Assembly: GCF_963678635.1 (NCBI RefSeq)
Contig: NC_087070.1
Coordinates: forward strand, 16,835,318 to 16,899,317
Direction of reading: 5' to 3'
Source: Symsagittifera roscoffensis
Taxonomy: Eukaryota > Xenacoelomorpha > Acoela > Convolutidae
DNA length: 64,000 nucleotides
The notes below the pieces were generated by a model. It made no database searches and was not told the DNA's origin. It saw only the letters and a program-made list of their open reading frames with translations. The translations under genes and the position numbers were made by a program. Positions 53,036 to 64,000 of the stretch are shown piece by piece (positions within the stretch are counted from its first letter, which is position 1; each line of letters begins with the position of its first letter).

Positions 53036-55025
53036 TCAATAACACAGCAAGCAAAGTCATTTTTTAAACAGAAAAGTTATTCTCGGAAAAAGCTTTGGTT
53101 CCTGGTTGCAATACAATTGCTTTTGCAAGTTTAAAAAACATTAAAATGGTCAAGGGGCGCTTGGGAGCAGCTGCGTTTCATAAATTTAATTAATTGGTTA
53201 CCTTGTCGTCTAAAAACAAGACTGCACGCATCAGGAAGAAGACTTCAACTACCTGATAACGTCCACAAAACAATACAAACCTTTCTCAAACTTCCAACTC
53301 CAACTACGTTAATTAGCTGAATTCATTTAAGAAATGCACAAAAACTAAAAAATATGTAATGGCTAGTTTCATGAAAAGAAGCTCACGTGAAAACCATTCA
53401 GAAAAAAAAATAACGTTTAAAAAAGACAAGAAAGCATTTTTGTAAAATAAACATGAGGCAAAAAAACCGAGTCAGGCATCACTTTAGCCAAAAAACGGTA
53501 TCGGTGAGTACGAGCCAAACATTTAAGGTTAGGGCAAACTGACGACATCAAGAGTGTTATTTTTTTCAAATAAATAGTTCTAGAATAAGTGAAAACCAGA
53601 TTATGTCTAACAGAAGCAATTCGCATGCTTATTTTTTAAAAACGAGATAAAAACTAAACATTTAGTGAGTGCAAAAAAATTATTGGGTTATATCGATAGT
53701 TTTCAACACCAAAAATCGAATTTATTTGCGTCGACTTCATAGATTAGATGATTTGATACTACTTAAGATTCTGATCAGAAAACATTAATAGAATGAAAAC
53801 TGTATAACAAATAGAAAAACTTCATAGTGCTCTTTTAATTCATAGTACTCTTTTAAATTAACCGGGAAAAACTAGCAAATTTTTAAACAAAATTTATCAA
53901 AATGGGTAATCATTAACCAAAAAAGATGAGAACAAAAGCTAATTAGAATATCGGTAGAATTTTTATGGCCCAGGCATTTTACATTCAGTCCCAAAATTTT
54001 ACCGTTACTGTTTTTTGTTCAATCAAATTTAACGACAAAAATAGGAATTTACAACCAAATTATTGCATTATGTAGCCTTTCGTGTAGCCCCATGAAGTTT
54101 TGGAAAAAATAATTTCTCATATAAAGGAAAAATTTTTGTTTGAGTCAACCTGTTCGATTTTATACCCTTCTTGAAACTTGTTGCTCTACATAAGCGGCAC
54201 AAGTTGATGTCATTGGCCTGTGATTTGACTCAAAAATTTTGTAATTTAAGAATTGACCTCGTATTTTTGTATAGTGATAATTTTAGGATATGATTTTGAG
54301 TCCGAAAATTGCAAAATAAATTGTAGGATACAATTTTAGTTCAAATTCTCGTTGTTTTTAGTTCTTCCTTTTTGTCTAAGGAGAACCCAGTGTGGGAAAA
54401 ATCGCTTAAAATTTCTAGTTATATTTGTTTTGTCCGCTTAATTCAATTCATCACTGCATTTTGAGATGTGATATCTATCCACTACTGTCAAATCGTAGTG
54501 TAAATTGAAACAATTTATTTTAGCAAAAACTAAATAAAAAAGACATTTCAATAATTTTTTGTTTATATATGGTTGAAATTGAAAAAATCAAGAAAATCGC
54601 CAATAATCGGGAACTAAAAGAATTGAGCAGTCATTTTAGGAGGTAACAATTGCAACCTTTGAGTGTACCATGACAACACCCCACCAGAGAGTGGAGAATT
54701 TCCAGTCTGGCTGATTTGTTTAATTCTTTAAATCTACAAATGGAACATAAAGAATTCTTATACATGTCAAGTGAAACTCCAATGAAATAAAGTATAGATT
54801 CCCAAAAAAGAACCAGCTGAAAAAAATTCCCCTGCTAATTGTTAGTCCTTATTGGAAACTTTTCGGAATCTAAGCATGTCGACACACGCAGCGTTAACGA
54901 TATATCCGTCCCAATTTCGTTGAAATAAGAGTGTCCTCAAAACAATTATTACAATACTATTCACGAACTGAAAATGAACATTTAGTGTTTCAACGAAGTC
55001 ACAGAGTAACTGGCGCAAGTTGTAG

Positions 55026-55204
55026 GGTGGGTTTGCGACGCAAGGTGCGTTTTTCGTCCAATTGAAAACTCTAGAAAAGCTCGTCTGGGTTCAAGTTTGG
55101 TATAATAAACTGGGCGTAGCGTAATTTTGCGACGCAGGTTGTGTTTTATGTCCAATTGAAAACTCTAGAAAAGCTCGTCTGGGTTCAAGTTTGGTATAAT
55201 AAAA
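55026..55204. repeat. 94-bp tandem duplication
   Basis: The block GTCCAATTGAAAACTCTAGA.. to TTTGGTATAATAAA is repeated with a 94-bp offset. The minus-strand ORF here is a product of the repeat. Confidence 0.8.
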
Positions 55205-55289
55205 TCGTGTTGGCAATGACTTTGCCTGTCTCCTGAAATGAGATAGAACCATTTTTTCGGCAACCCAAAACTTCACGAAAAACAAGGAT

Positions 55290-55860
55290 AGTTGGTTACT
55301 GTGCAAGTAGCACAGAAGGATCCGACCACAGTCTTAGAAAATAGAAAGTTTTTTTAAATTGGTGTCGTTTTGTTCTGCATGTTGTGATAAAAAAATCTGA
55401 ACAAAAAAAACAAAATTTAGGCATATTTGAGAGTCATATCAAATTGGTCGATGGGAAAACAGTATTTGAAAAAAAAATAACTAAAAACGAAAAAGAAAAT
55501 TTTTTGAATTTGAAAGTTTCTGATTCCCAAAATTGCGCTCAAAACTCCAAAAGTTACCTTTACTTGAGTAAAACTAAGTTTTCACGGCTTTATATAAGCT
55601 ATTGTAAACATACACGGTCAGCTTATTAGCTCGAAATTAGACCAAAGATCAAAAATTTCAAACCGGTTTTTCTCGACACTGAAAAAAAATTCAAATTTTT
55701 TTAATGTCGTTCGAATCTTGACTAAAAGGGCTTAATATGATATATCACTCGACCCATTCCGATGATTATTTGTGGTACCTGATTTTGCGTTAAAAAACTA
55801 AAACACACCCGAATGCAAAGTTCCTCCGCATTTTCAATAGTCGGAACAGTTACCCATTTT
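55290..55860 (+). repeat. Dispersed repeat A, copy 2
   Basis: Same left hairpin end (CTGTGCAAGTAGCACAG) and same right end (TTCCTCCGCATTTTCAATAG, then TCGGAAC) as 22830-23450. The ORF at 55384 lies within it and has no support as a gene. Confidence 0.6.
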
Positions 55861-57094
55861 AGGTTTATTGTTCCTACCATATGAAAAATGGGGAGGAACT
55901 TTGTATTGGGGTGGGTTTTCGTTTATATTTTTTTCGTTTTCATATCGACTCCATTACCTCTAAGCAGTTTGATTGCTGAAAAATATCATTGCAAGATTCC
56001 TGTAAAAACTTTTCCTGACCGTCTCAAATTATTTTTAACTTACCATTATTCGCCTGAAGTTTAGGAAAAACGAAGAATATTTCAATTTTAATTCAGTGCA
56101 TTAATCTGTAATATATTTCCATACTTAGTTCAATTCATAAAAAGATTATACACTAGATAATACGGCTCTTGGTTTTCAGATGGATTTAATATCAAGTTAC
56201 AAATAACTTCGTCGAAACAGAATTTTTGCTGCAAAACGAGGTAAGCTAGAACTTATATATTAATACAAAGCAAAATGCAGGACGCAATCAGCTGTAACTG
56301 GCTTTTAAATTTTATTTTCTAAGTTTCTTATTATCAGACAAAAAATAGGAACAAATAGTAATATGGGTACTCTGGCAAGAAATTCTTTGCGTTGAGCACA
56401 AAATTATTGGAATGGAAAGCTTTGCTAAACTGCAGACCTTTGCGATACCTGATAAAGGTTAATTTTTTGATATTTACACTATTTTAGCTTGATTTCTTTT
56501 CTAAATAGAATTATTTTTTTAACGGATGATCCAGAAATTTTATTATTTCAACTTGATTTTTTTTTGAATATATTTTAGGTACTTGCAGTTTCTTCAGCGA
56601 AACTTTCCACTGATAAGAAATTGCAAGCAGATATTGTGCTGAAAGTTGATAAAAATCGAGGTCAAATATATTTTAGATCAGTACGAGAAAGAGCGATTTT
56701 ATCTTGCTTTTAAGTTATTTGAATAAAATCATCGATCTACAACAGTTTGAGTTCAATTCGTTAGGATGTTCAAAATTATCTGTTTCATACTCGTTGGCTA
56801 GTTCGTGAAGACAGGCAACATCTTGTGGACTGGTAATAAAGTGAATACAAAACTTGAAATCGTAAACAAAGAAATACATAATGTGTAATAGTCTATCAGG
56901 AGAGAGAATGTGAGTTGAAATTGATTTGCAAAATATTTGAATTAGTAGTGACGATGTTTCGTTTGTTTAGCGTCATAGACAGAAGAGTTTCGAAGTTTCG
57001 AATTGTTGGTATCAAGAAGTTTGTCCAGTGGTTATCTGTTGTTGTTGTTTACGCATTTTCTTTGTAGTGGTTTACGCATTTTCTTTGTAGGTGT

Positions 57095-57157
57095 TTACTT
57101 CTTCTTGCTTCCAGTCGAAGCACCCTCCTCAGGCTGCTGTTTCTCCGCCGACGTCGT
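57095..57157 (-). CDS. Membrane-protein gene, last exon
   Basis: 20 codons plus TAA after a TTTTAG acceptor, phase 0: a short polar tail ending GSKKK. The phase agrees with the donor at 57665. The gene is not recognised; it is read here as the 3' end of a single-pass membrane protein whose membrane exon lies at 61140-61324. Confidence 0.65.
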   Translation of the reverse strand, partial: TTSAEKQQPEEGASTGSKKK

Positions 57158-57664
57158 CTAAAACAAACACAACATTAACAACAATCACAATCAAAATTAT
57201 GCCATATTTCCAAATATCTGTGTTATTTGATGACCTCTAAAATCTCCCAAAAACTCTTTCTCGTATCAGAGAAGTGAGATTTTAAATTGCATGATTTCTG
57301 ATATGCGAAAGGTTTGAAATCATGCGATGAAAATTTCAATTAATTTTTCAAAAAGACTTCAGGAGCGTGACGTGAATAAAATTAAAAAGTTTCTCTTGAG
57401 GAAACAATTTGGTATCTGTCCACTTTATCTTCTACGAATTCGTGGCAACGACTGTAAAACATGAATCAATTTAACAATTTGAAGAATTCAAGGTCCCGGA
57501 CAACGACCAGTTGAGCCGAAACATTATGAGCACTATTGACAGCTCACTTGGGCTGGAAATTAAAAGAATACAAGAAAAGGACAGATGATTCCGTTCACTT
57601 GTTCAAAAGAAGCTTCCGAAATCGATTGAATTTAAGAAAGATAGACACTCTCTCATCTCTTTAC

Positions 57665-57723
57665 TTCTCCTGGTTCCGTTTCTTCCGTTATGTCTGACGG
57701 CGCCTGTTTGTAATCCGAGGACT
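57665..57723 (-). CDS. Membrane-protein gene, penultimate exon
   Basis: 59 nt, with a TTTTAG acceptor and GAA|GTAAAG donor. It takes one base from the previous exon (phase 1) and ends in phase 0, fitting both neighbours. The peptide is acidic (SSDYKQAPSDITEETEPGE). Confidence 0.65.
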
Positions 57724-57965
57724 CTAAAAGTCGGTGAAAGAACCACATTACACATCGATATCATTGGCAAAGTATCCTAGGAACTAAATAGAACTCAAGT
57801 TCTTCAAACTTTTATGGGGCGTTCTTTTGAGATATGGGGCGTTCTATTTGAGATCTCTGTAGGAACAACTCTACGGTTTTCATTCGCAACAGCTAATTTT
57901 CATTTAATTTAAGATTTCAGAAAGGAGAGAATTTAGATTCGTTTAGACAGAATTTTTCAAACGAC

Positions 57966-58355
57966 CGTTGCTGCCTTGTGACTTCTGCTGCGTCTCTGTT
58001 CCTGCTTTAGTTCCCACGATCGATTGAGAAGCGTCCGAAGGTCTCGACCCATCTGCAGCAGTGCCTCCCTTTGCTGTTCCAACTACCGACTGAGAAACTT
58101 GACTATCCGAGGGTTTTCTGGCCGACGTTTGTTCTGTTTGTTCTTCCTGGTCACTTCCCGCCGACTTGCTTCCGGTTTTTGTTTCGGGAACAGTTAAGGT
58201 TGCCGAGGTTTGCTCCTGGTCTTTTTGAGATGATTCAGTTTTTTCGACGTCGCTTTTCTTATCGCTTTGGGAGGAAGAATCTTTATCGACAACGACATCA
58301 GGTTTTTCACTTTCTTTAGTTTTACTGCCACTCCCTTTGGTTTTGCCTTCACTAC
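57966..58355 (-). CDS. Membrane-protein gene, low-complexity tail exon
   Basis: 390 nt, phase 1 at both ends. It codes for about 130 residues rich in S, K, Q, E, T and G, with repeated SQS(V/I)VGT motifs, probably a disordered cytoplasmic tail. The acceptor is TTGAAAG before 58355. The donor GTCGTT after 57966 is weak, yet it is the one that keeps phase with the next exon; reading on reaches a stop at 57943. Confidence 0.6.
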
Positions 58356-58740
58356 CTTTCAATCGACAAGTTAAATAAAATGAAATCGTTACATTGCCTA
58401 AACTTAATTCAGAGTCTAACAGTATTTTTGCCTCATTAAAGCTGCAAATCTTCGGTGCAAAACATGAAATTGACAGGTTTTGATATGAAATTTCATCAAT
58501 AACATGCACGTTAAAAATTCATAATAAAGAAAAAAATGTGTCCAATTTGGTAATCAAAACGCCAATTTTCACACCGTGCAAAACAAAATGTTTTGAGAAT
58601 TAAAGATATTCGAAACAAAATCGGGAAGTTATAATGGTACAAATCCATCCAATAATTAAATTCAACAAACTCACTCAGCAAAATTCAAAGAACACAGTTT
58701 TCTCGCATTAATTATTGTTCAAATCTTGCTGCAATTTTAC

Positions 58741-58761
58741 CTTTTTTGGCAGGAGCAGGAG
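58741..58761 (-). CDS. 21-nt microexon of the membrane-protein gene
   Basis: CTCCTGCTCCTGCCAAAAAA plus G, between a TTTATAG acceptor and a GTAAAA donor. It is phase 1 at both ends and a multiple of three, so it can be included or skipped without changing the frame. It adds a small proline/alanine/lysine peptide (about APAPAKK) between membrane exon and tail. Confidence 0.55.
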
Positions 58762-59477
58762 CTATAAACGGTTAAAATCAAAATTTAAGAGAGATAATGT
58801 GCTTGGGCAGTCAAATCGTAAACGGACGCAAGGAGACTCAAATTTCAAAGTAACAGCACAGAGGCGAAGCTGAGCTTCGCACCACTTGCGATACAAATTT
58901 GATTAAAATCAAACGGAAACATTCGAAAAAATTTTTTAAAAAAAATCGTTTTTGTCAATAAAAACGCGGTCTCAAGCAGTTATATCACCTCTGCGCCAGA
59001 TAGTTGATTGAAATTGAATTTACAATTTGCATGCTGTAACAAAGCCGAAAATACCTGAGCAGAAACCTTTCAAGCCAAAAAAAAAATCAAAAACATTCTG
59101 AACTTAAAAAAAAAATTGTCCCATGTACCCTCATAGCAAATGCACGCGAACTTTCTTCGATCCCCGAACAACGCAATAAGAGGCCACTAGTCCGATATAA
59201 ATTAAGCCGAAACTTATTAAACCGATAAAGACAAAAATCGAAGAAAAAAAAGAAACTTTGAAAAATCGAGTTGGTAAAATGAACACCAGTATTAAAAACA
59301 AATTTCGATTCAGCCAGATTTTTAAAAAGCTAAAACACTTCAAGCAGCTAAAGTGAAAATTGTTAACAGAAAAAAAACGATTCTTAGATCTGGCAACTAA
59401 GCTGCTAAAACATAAGCAGACAAATAATAACTTAATAATAATCACAATAATTTTTTTGAACCGGAATGCTTACCGTT

Positions 59478-59560
59478 TGAAAAAACAGGTCCTAGTCAGA
59501 TTCAAACCCTAAACCTTTGGCGTCCCAGGCATATTCGTTACCTCCAGGCCATGTGTGCAG
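59478..59560 (-). repeat. tRNA-derived SINE head (S5)
   Basis: The reverse strand shows TGGCCTGGAGGTAACG (box A), GCCTGGGACGCCAAAGG, and GGGTTTGAATCTGAC (box B), then GGACCTGTTTTTT. Together with 29240 it is the best kept head of the family. Confidence 0.7.
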
Positions 59561-60496
59561 GAGACACTATGAAATTTGAATTCATTATGAACCAAGGTAC
59601 CACGAGTACAGATGAGGGTAAAAATACAAGTATGGTCCTAAGCTCTTTGAATGTCTAGAACCATTTATAATTCAATCTTTTTCGATGATATCAGCCCAAT
59701 TTGAAAAAACCCGATTGTTATGGGAATTGGCATACGAATTAATTAGGCGATGGCAAACATATTTGATATTCATAATTAAACTTGTAAAACTACTCGTTAC
59801 ATCATAAAAAACCATGCTCGTGTGAGAGTGGCGGGGGAGGAAAAAGAGCCAAAACTGGATCAAAAGATAAAATTTTTAAGCTGCTGGGAAATCTGAAAAC
59901 TAAATGCCACTTTCAAAACTAAGAGTTAAATCACGTTTTTCGTGACCTTTACACTTTTGCTGTTAGATAGTAGAGTTTGCCTTCCTTTTTCCAATGAACT
60001 GAACTAAAAAAGAAATCAGAAGTCAAACCCACAAAAAAAACAAATTTTAAGACTTTTTCCTGAAAAAAAAGAAAAAATCACCAAGACCTATATAAGAGTA
60101 TTCACTATATTCATGGTTCTTAAAAAATTTTATGAGCAATTAATTTTGAAACTTTGAAATCTTGCAACATAAACGATTTGAACTTTTCAAAAAAAATCAA
60201 TCATTTTTTGCCTTTGAACCGACACACAAAAAATAACTAAGCATCGATAAAACACGAGCCGAAACCATTTCGGCCAAATACAATTTTGGCGAGTAAAAAG
60301 GAAACCAAAGAAAATATACACCAGGACTAAAAAATTTAGAAATTAGAGGACTAAATCAAAAACAATAGCATCTACGATGAAAATAGCTGACAGCACAAGA
60401 CAATTCCCCAATTTGGCAACTAAAATGACAAAAAAAATAAGCAAAAACGAAAGTCAATCTTGGAAAAAAATCAAATTGATCAATACTTTGAAAAAA

Positions 60497-60580
60497 TAAG
60501 GTCCGGCCGAGACTCACACCCCAGACCTTAGGGTACAAAGGCAGCCGCGTTATCTTTAGACCAAGTGGGAAGGAGTCTCG
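60497..60580 (-). repeat. tRNA-derived SINE head (S6)
   Basis: On the reverse strand, TTGGTCTAAAGATAACGCGG, then GTACCCTAAGGTCTGGGGTG and GAGTCTCGGCCGGACC. It shares the phrase TTTGTACCCTAAGGT with S3. Confidence 0.6.
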
Positions 60581-61139
60581 AAGTTGCCAAGGTCACTTAA
60601 TGTCTAAACTGTAACATAAGTTGTTTACGGGGAAAAAATTGAAAACTTTGGAAAGCGCTCTAGAAAAATTGTAATTTCATCTCAGTAAAAACTACAGTCT
60701 GCATTAAATTACTACAACTTCACGACAACCTGGCTCGATTTTGGTATGATTTCAACCCGAATTGATCCGAAGTAGTCGCCTCCGTTGATCCCCTGATAAT
60801 TTTGAAACCCCACCCTACCCCTAACCCTCCCGCAATGAGAATCTCCTTTTTGTCCAAAAAAAAACGTTCAAACCAACGACAACTTTGAACCCATGGTTTA
60901 AGTTCTGCTGAGTATTCTTCCAAAACGGCTATGCACGTTCCGTTTTCATTTTTCGGTAGAGCTCAAAAATCATTCTCCTTCAATTAAAAGCCCGTAATCA
61001 AATTCGCAATCCACCCCTTTCAGAGATTCTTTCCACACAGCACTGCGAAGATACAAGCACCCTCTAAATTCATACTAGTTTATCTACTACTACTGGTACC
61101 ATTCCGTGGTGAAATTACTGTTGACTTGACTTGACTCAC

Positions 61140-61324
61140 CATTTGCGGTGCCAGCTCCATCGCCTCCCTCGTTGGGTCTGTAGATAGATGGCTGTCTGCT
61201 GTCGGATCCTCTGCTCTTACATCTGCTCATGAAGATCAGGTAGCCAATCCATACCACTCCCAAGAAGGTGAAGAAGCCGATGAATGCGACCAGGGCTCCA
61301 AATGGGTAGTACCATCTACATAAC
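61140..61324 (-). CDS. Membrane-protein gene, transmembrane exon
   Basis: 185 nt, with a TATGTAG acceptor (phase 2) and GTGAGT donor (phase 1). The peptide starts WYYPFG, has one strong membrane helix (ALVAFIGFFTFLGVVWIGYLIF), then a stop-transfer region (SRCKSRG) and a polar, glycine-rich segment. The downstream exons make a long cytoplasmic tail. Upstream exons, needed for the ectodomain and start, are not found in the window. All five exons join in frame. The family is not recognised. Confidence 0.7.
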
Positions 61325-62938
61325 ACAACACACAACTTAACAACATTTCACTCTATTCAAAATATACTCTCTCCCCTTTATTGGACGTTTAGCAGAGTAC
61401 ATCGAGTAGCTCTTTTCAATTTCCCTTCACATATGAAGTTCAACTATTATTCAAAATTATTAAACGTTGGTATAAAGTAATGAAACTTTACATGGTAAAC
61501 AAATTAACTCGGCTCTTTTTCCTTTTCCCCACCCCACATAAGCATCAATTTTATGGTGTAACGAGGGGTTATACAAGGTTAAACATGAAGACCAATTATG
61601 TTTGTCATGGCCTAATTAGTTCGCATTCCAATTTTTGTAACATTCGGATAGCGTGAAAAAAATTTCACTTGTAAAAATTTGAAGGTGGGAGGAAAAGGAA
61701 AAAGAGCCAATAACTCAAAAAGAACCTTTCGAAAAATAGGGAAAGTGGAAACGAGGCCACCACCGAGCTAAAAACTTAAAATTAAAAGGCTTTTGCTTTT
61801 ATAGGTTTTTTTTCCCGCTGTTCTTTTGATTTTTGTTCTCATTATTAATACTGGGTCAAGAAATATTGCTCCTCATGAAAGCCGACGAAAAACAATTACT
61901 GTAAAAAAGGCCGTAAAATAATTCTACTAGCGAGCATGCAAATACCAACACGTGAAAACATTTTCAGCCACTAGCCGTGTGGTAGAATAAATCACACACG
62001 CCTCACACAGTAAGATTTTTTCAAGCCTTTTCAGCCGTATACATTTGGTGCTTGTTTTGCATTGAGCTTTGTTCACTTCAATTTTGTTGCAAATACGTAA
62101 AAATTTAACGTGAACGAACTTTAAACCTCTTTTTGCCTTCCTTCATCAACAATAGAAAAAAAATCAAGCGATGAAAGATCCTTTACGGTTGTAAAGAAAT
62201 CAACACTCATTACGTGTCAAACAGACTTCATTTAAAATGAAGGCTCCTTTCCATCACCATTCGGAAGACACTTTTTCTTCCTACCTTAGACCGTAAAATC
62301 CTGCACACTTCAGATAATAATAGGAAACATGGGCTTTTACACTCCCCCTCCCCCATTCAAATTTTTCTGTTTTCTAGTTTTGTACGAGTTATCATGGCTA
62401 AACGCGTAATATCATAGCTAAACGAAGTAAAGTATGATGAAGAAATTTTTGTTAGAAAAAAGTTAGTCTGTTCACCATAAAAAATTTCCTTACTTTATGA
62501 CAAGGTAATAACTGTTTTTCAAAACTAAAATTCAAATGTGAAGGAAATAGGAAAAGAGCCATAACCAATGTTAATTATGCCCCCCATTTAATTTGAACAA
62601 TTTTAACGATGGTTTAAGAGCCCCACTAATTCCTATACATACCTAATTTGGGCATTTCGAACTTCAAAAACCTAGATTACCATCAGTTAATTTTTTTTGC
62701 GCTAAGGGGGATCTGTAAAACGTTGAAATCACAATTTTTTTTGCTTTTAAGCAAAATTGAAACTAAATTACAAATATTTGGATAAATTGTTTGTTTCACT
62801 GAAAAATGTTGACCCAAATTTAGTTCTAATTGTAATTAAAAGTCTGCTCAACCCGTCGAACAAAGGATTTCCTGGGCAAATAAGATAGGCAAAGTATGAT
62901 AGATTAGCGATAGATTTATTGATATGGTTAATTAACTA
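61325..62938. other. Repeat-bearing noncoding DNA
   Basis: A diverged repeat at about 61540-61700 shares TTATGTTTGTCATGGCCTAA, TTAGT.CGCAT and the run around TTTTTGTAAC..TCGGATA with 63730-63990. No exon is recognised. It may be an intron of the minus-strand membrane-protein gene. Confidence 0.4.
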
Positions 62939-62939
62939 G

Positions 62940-63181
62940 CTGATTTAAGAGAGGAAAGAGTGCGCCGATTACTTACTGGAAGTTGGTCCTTACGGCCGCG
63001 GGTATCGATTTCATGTCTTAATACTGATAAACAATTAAGATATAAACCAAAATTAATCCATTATTTCAGTCCATTAACTTTTAGTTACATGCGCTTAGGT
63101 TGTTGCAACAGACGAGATGCACGTGCGACGTACGATTTAATGGTCCATTTTGATCCGAAGTATGAATGGAAAAATGACTAA
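62940..63181 (+). CDS. Possible 3'-terminal exon, unknown protein
   Basis: An open frame follows an acceptor-like TTAATTAACTAG and runs about 80 codons to a TAA at 63179. The peptide is basic, with a cysteine pair (LGCCNRRDARATYDL) and an acidic/aromatic end (HFDPKYEWKND). Its composition and base content (locally richer in CpG) differ from the surroundings, which is why I list it. No upstream exon or family is recognised. It could be chance. Confidence 0.3.
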
Positions 63182-63326
63182 GCGAAATCGATGACGGATA
63201 CTTTTCCTGATAATGTCAATTCATTCGCACTGGAATGGTCGACTCTTTCTTGCTCTCACATTCACCCCACCCCTTCCCCTGATACTGCATTTTTTCTTCT
63301 TTTAAAACAGCTGTTATTAGTTGATA

Positions 63327-63365
63327 GTGTGTGTGTGTGTGTGTGTGTGCGTGTATGTGTGTGGG
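63327..63365. repeat. GT microsatellite
   Basis: An uninterrupted GT run followed by an imperfect one. Confidence 0.9.
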
Positions 63366-64000
63366 TTGTTGATAATTGTTAGAAATTATGTTTTAACTCG
63401 AAAAAAAAAGATAGAAAATTTTTATATTAACTCGGATGCAGAAAAAAATCAGAATTCATTGTCATCAATGTGTAAGGTATCATAACCTTGGTAAACACTA
63501 GAATAGTCGGTTTGCTGGACAAGTAGCAGATAATGTTCCTACCACATTTTTTTATAAAGCACTATCAGAAAAAAACTTGATCTTTTTTTAAAAAAATTAT
63601 TTCACAAATTTTTTTCTAGAATGGGCATTGAATTTGAGAAATGCACGAATAAGCATTAATTAATCGCAATATAACATTAAAAGGCTCTTTTTCTATCAAA
63701 ATGCATCAACTTCATGTAGTCGAGGTGTTTAACCAATTAAATTATGCAGACCAAATATATTTGTGAAGGCCTAATTAGTCCGCATGTCAATTTGGCGCTT
63801 GTTCCCCCGCACCTGGCATGATAATCGATTTGATGGAATAACTAGAGGTTTTAGAAGATTACGTATGCAGGTCAACTTTGTTTGCCATGGCTTAGTTAGT
63901 CAACTTTCAGAAAAATCGGATAAAGCGAACAATAATTTAACCTGTAAAAATTTGAATAGGATAAAAAGCCGCCAATTTTTGTAACAATCGGATAACGTCA
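63366..64000. other. Noncoding DNA with dispersed repeats
   Basis: It has a fragment of repeat A (CAAGTAGCAGA.., about 63510) and the repeat shared with 61540-61700, here in two adjacent diverged copies (63740-63790 and 63860-63990). No gene is supported. Confidence 0.4.

Larger units (their letters stand above)
52101..57094. other. Repeat-rich intergenic DNA
   Basis: No gene supported. It contains a SINE head at about 52960, a pair of 94-bp tandem repeats at 55026-55204, repeat A copy 2 at 55290-55860, and a 26-bp tandem repeat at 57044-57092 next to the stop codon of the membrane-protein gene. The ORFs here are short, AT-driven and without family resemblance. Confidence 0.45.
58762..61139 (-). 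other. Intron of the membrane-protein gene
   Basis: It contains two SINE heads (59478 and 60497), a repeat with the hairpin GCGAAGCtgaGCTTCGC at 58862 (also seen near 20695), and no recognised exon. The splice sites are GTGAGT at 61134-61139 and TTTATAG before the microexon. Confidence 0.5.

Noticed and set aside
55384-55629. 81-codon plus-strand ORF
   Set aside because: It lies within dispersed repeat A and has no matching frame in the other copy.
62985-63010. Cloning-vector-like string (GGCCGCGGGTATCGATT)
   Set aside because: The match to common vector arms is partial and the flanking sequence is not vector, so contamination is not supported.
63784-63984. 66-codon plus-strand ORF
   Set aside because: It falls in a repeat shared with 61540-61700, where the frame is not kept.

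Overview
The window is AT-rich nuclear DNA of a metazoan. It holds split genes with mostly GT-AG introns, one of them a seven-helix receptor, together with an LTR retroelement, a LINE, tRNA-derived SINEs and MITEs. I cannot name the species. The env-bearing Ty3/gypsy elements and one odd GC-AG intron recall tunicates (appendicularians), but this is only a hint.

Layout. (1) 1-7379: the 3' part of a decayed retrovirus-like Ty3/gypsy element, with remains of an accessory ORF, env, a second accessory ORF, 3' noncoding DNA and the 3' LTR (7027-7379). (2) 7384-12770: an inverted partial relative made of LTR, primer-binding site and leader joined directly to env remnants, with gag-pol missing. The env/leader part is tandemly duplicated (7384-9104 and 9695-11407). 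(3) 13143-26605, minus strand: a rhodopsin-family GPCR gene. Exons at 26378-26605 (TM1-2), 19199-19356 (TM3), 15636-16015 (TM4-5; near-perfect second copy at 17660-18039), 13540-14266 (TM6-7) and 13143-13308 (tail) join in one frame of about 552 codons. (4) 29400-30140 and 49003-52100: a decayed plus-strand LINE split by the provirus. (5) 30141-48998: an 18.86-kb provirus with two identical 410-bp LTRs and a 4-bp TTCA target duplication. (6) 52100-57090: repeat-rich DNA. (7) 57095-61324, minus strand: the last five exons of a membrane protein with a charged S/K/Q-rich tail, including a 21-nt microexon. (8) 61325-64000: repeats and one doubtful plus-strand exon.

The provirus is the outstanding object. 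It encodes a 155-aa basic protein overlapping Gag-Pol (capsid, CCHC knuckle, protease, RT, RNase H, integrase; two in-frame stops). Then come two tiny hydrophobic ORFs joined by ATGA, a 378-codon ORF with no ATG at all, an 872-aa Env-like glycoprotein resembling the chuvirus/BEL type, and a 599-aa protein of unknown function whose ATG overlaps the env stop as ATGA. A 1.56-kb 3' noncoding region with a short-motif repeat and a conserved block precedes the 3' LTR. The accessory ORFs and 3' elements recur in the decayed copy at 1-7379, so they belong to the family. This looks like a large, complex, undescribed Ty3/gypsy-type endogenous retrovirus lineage.
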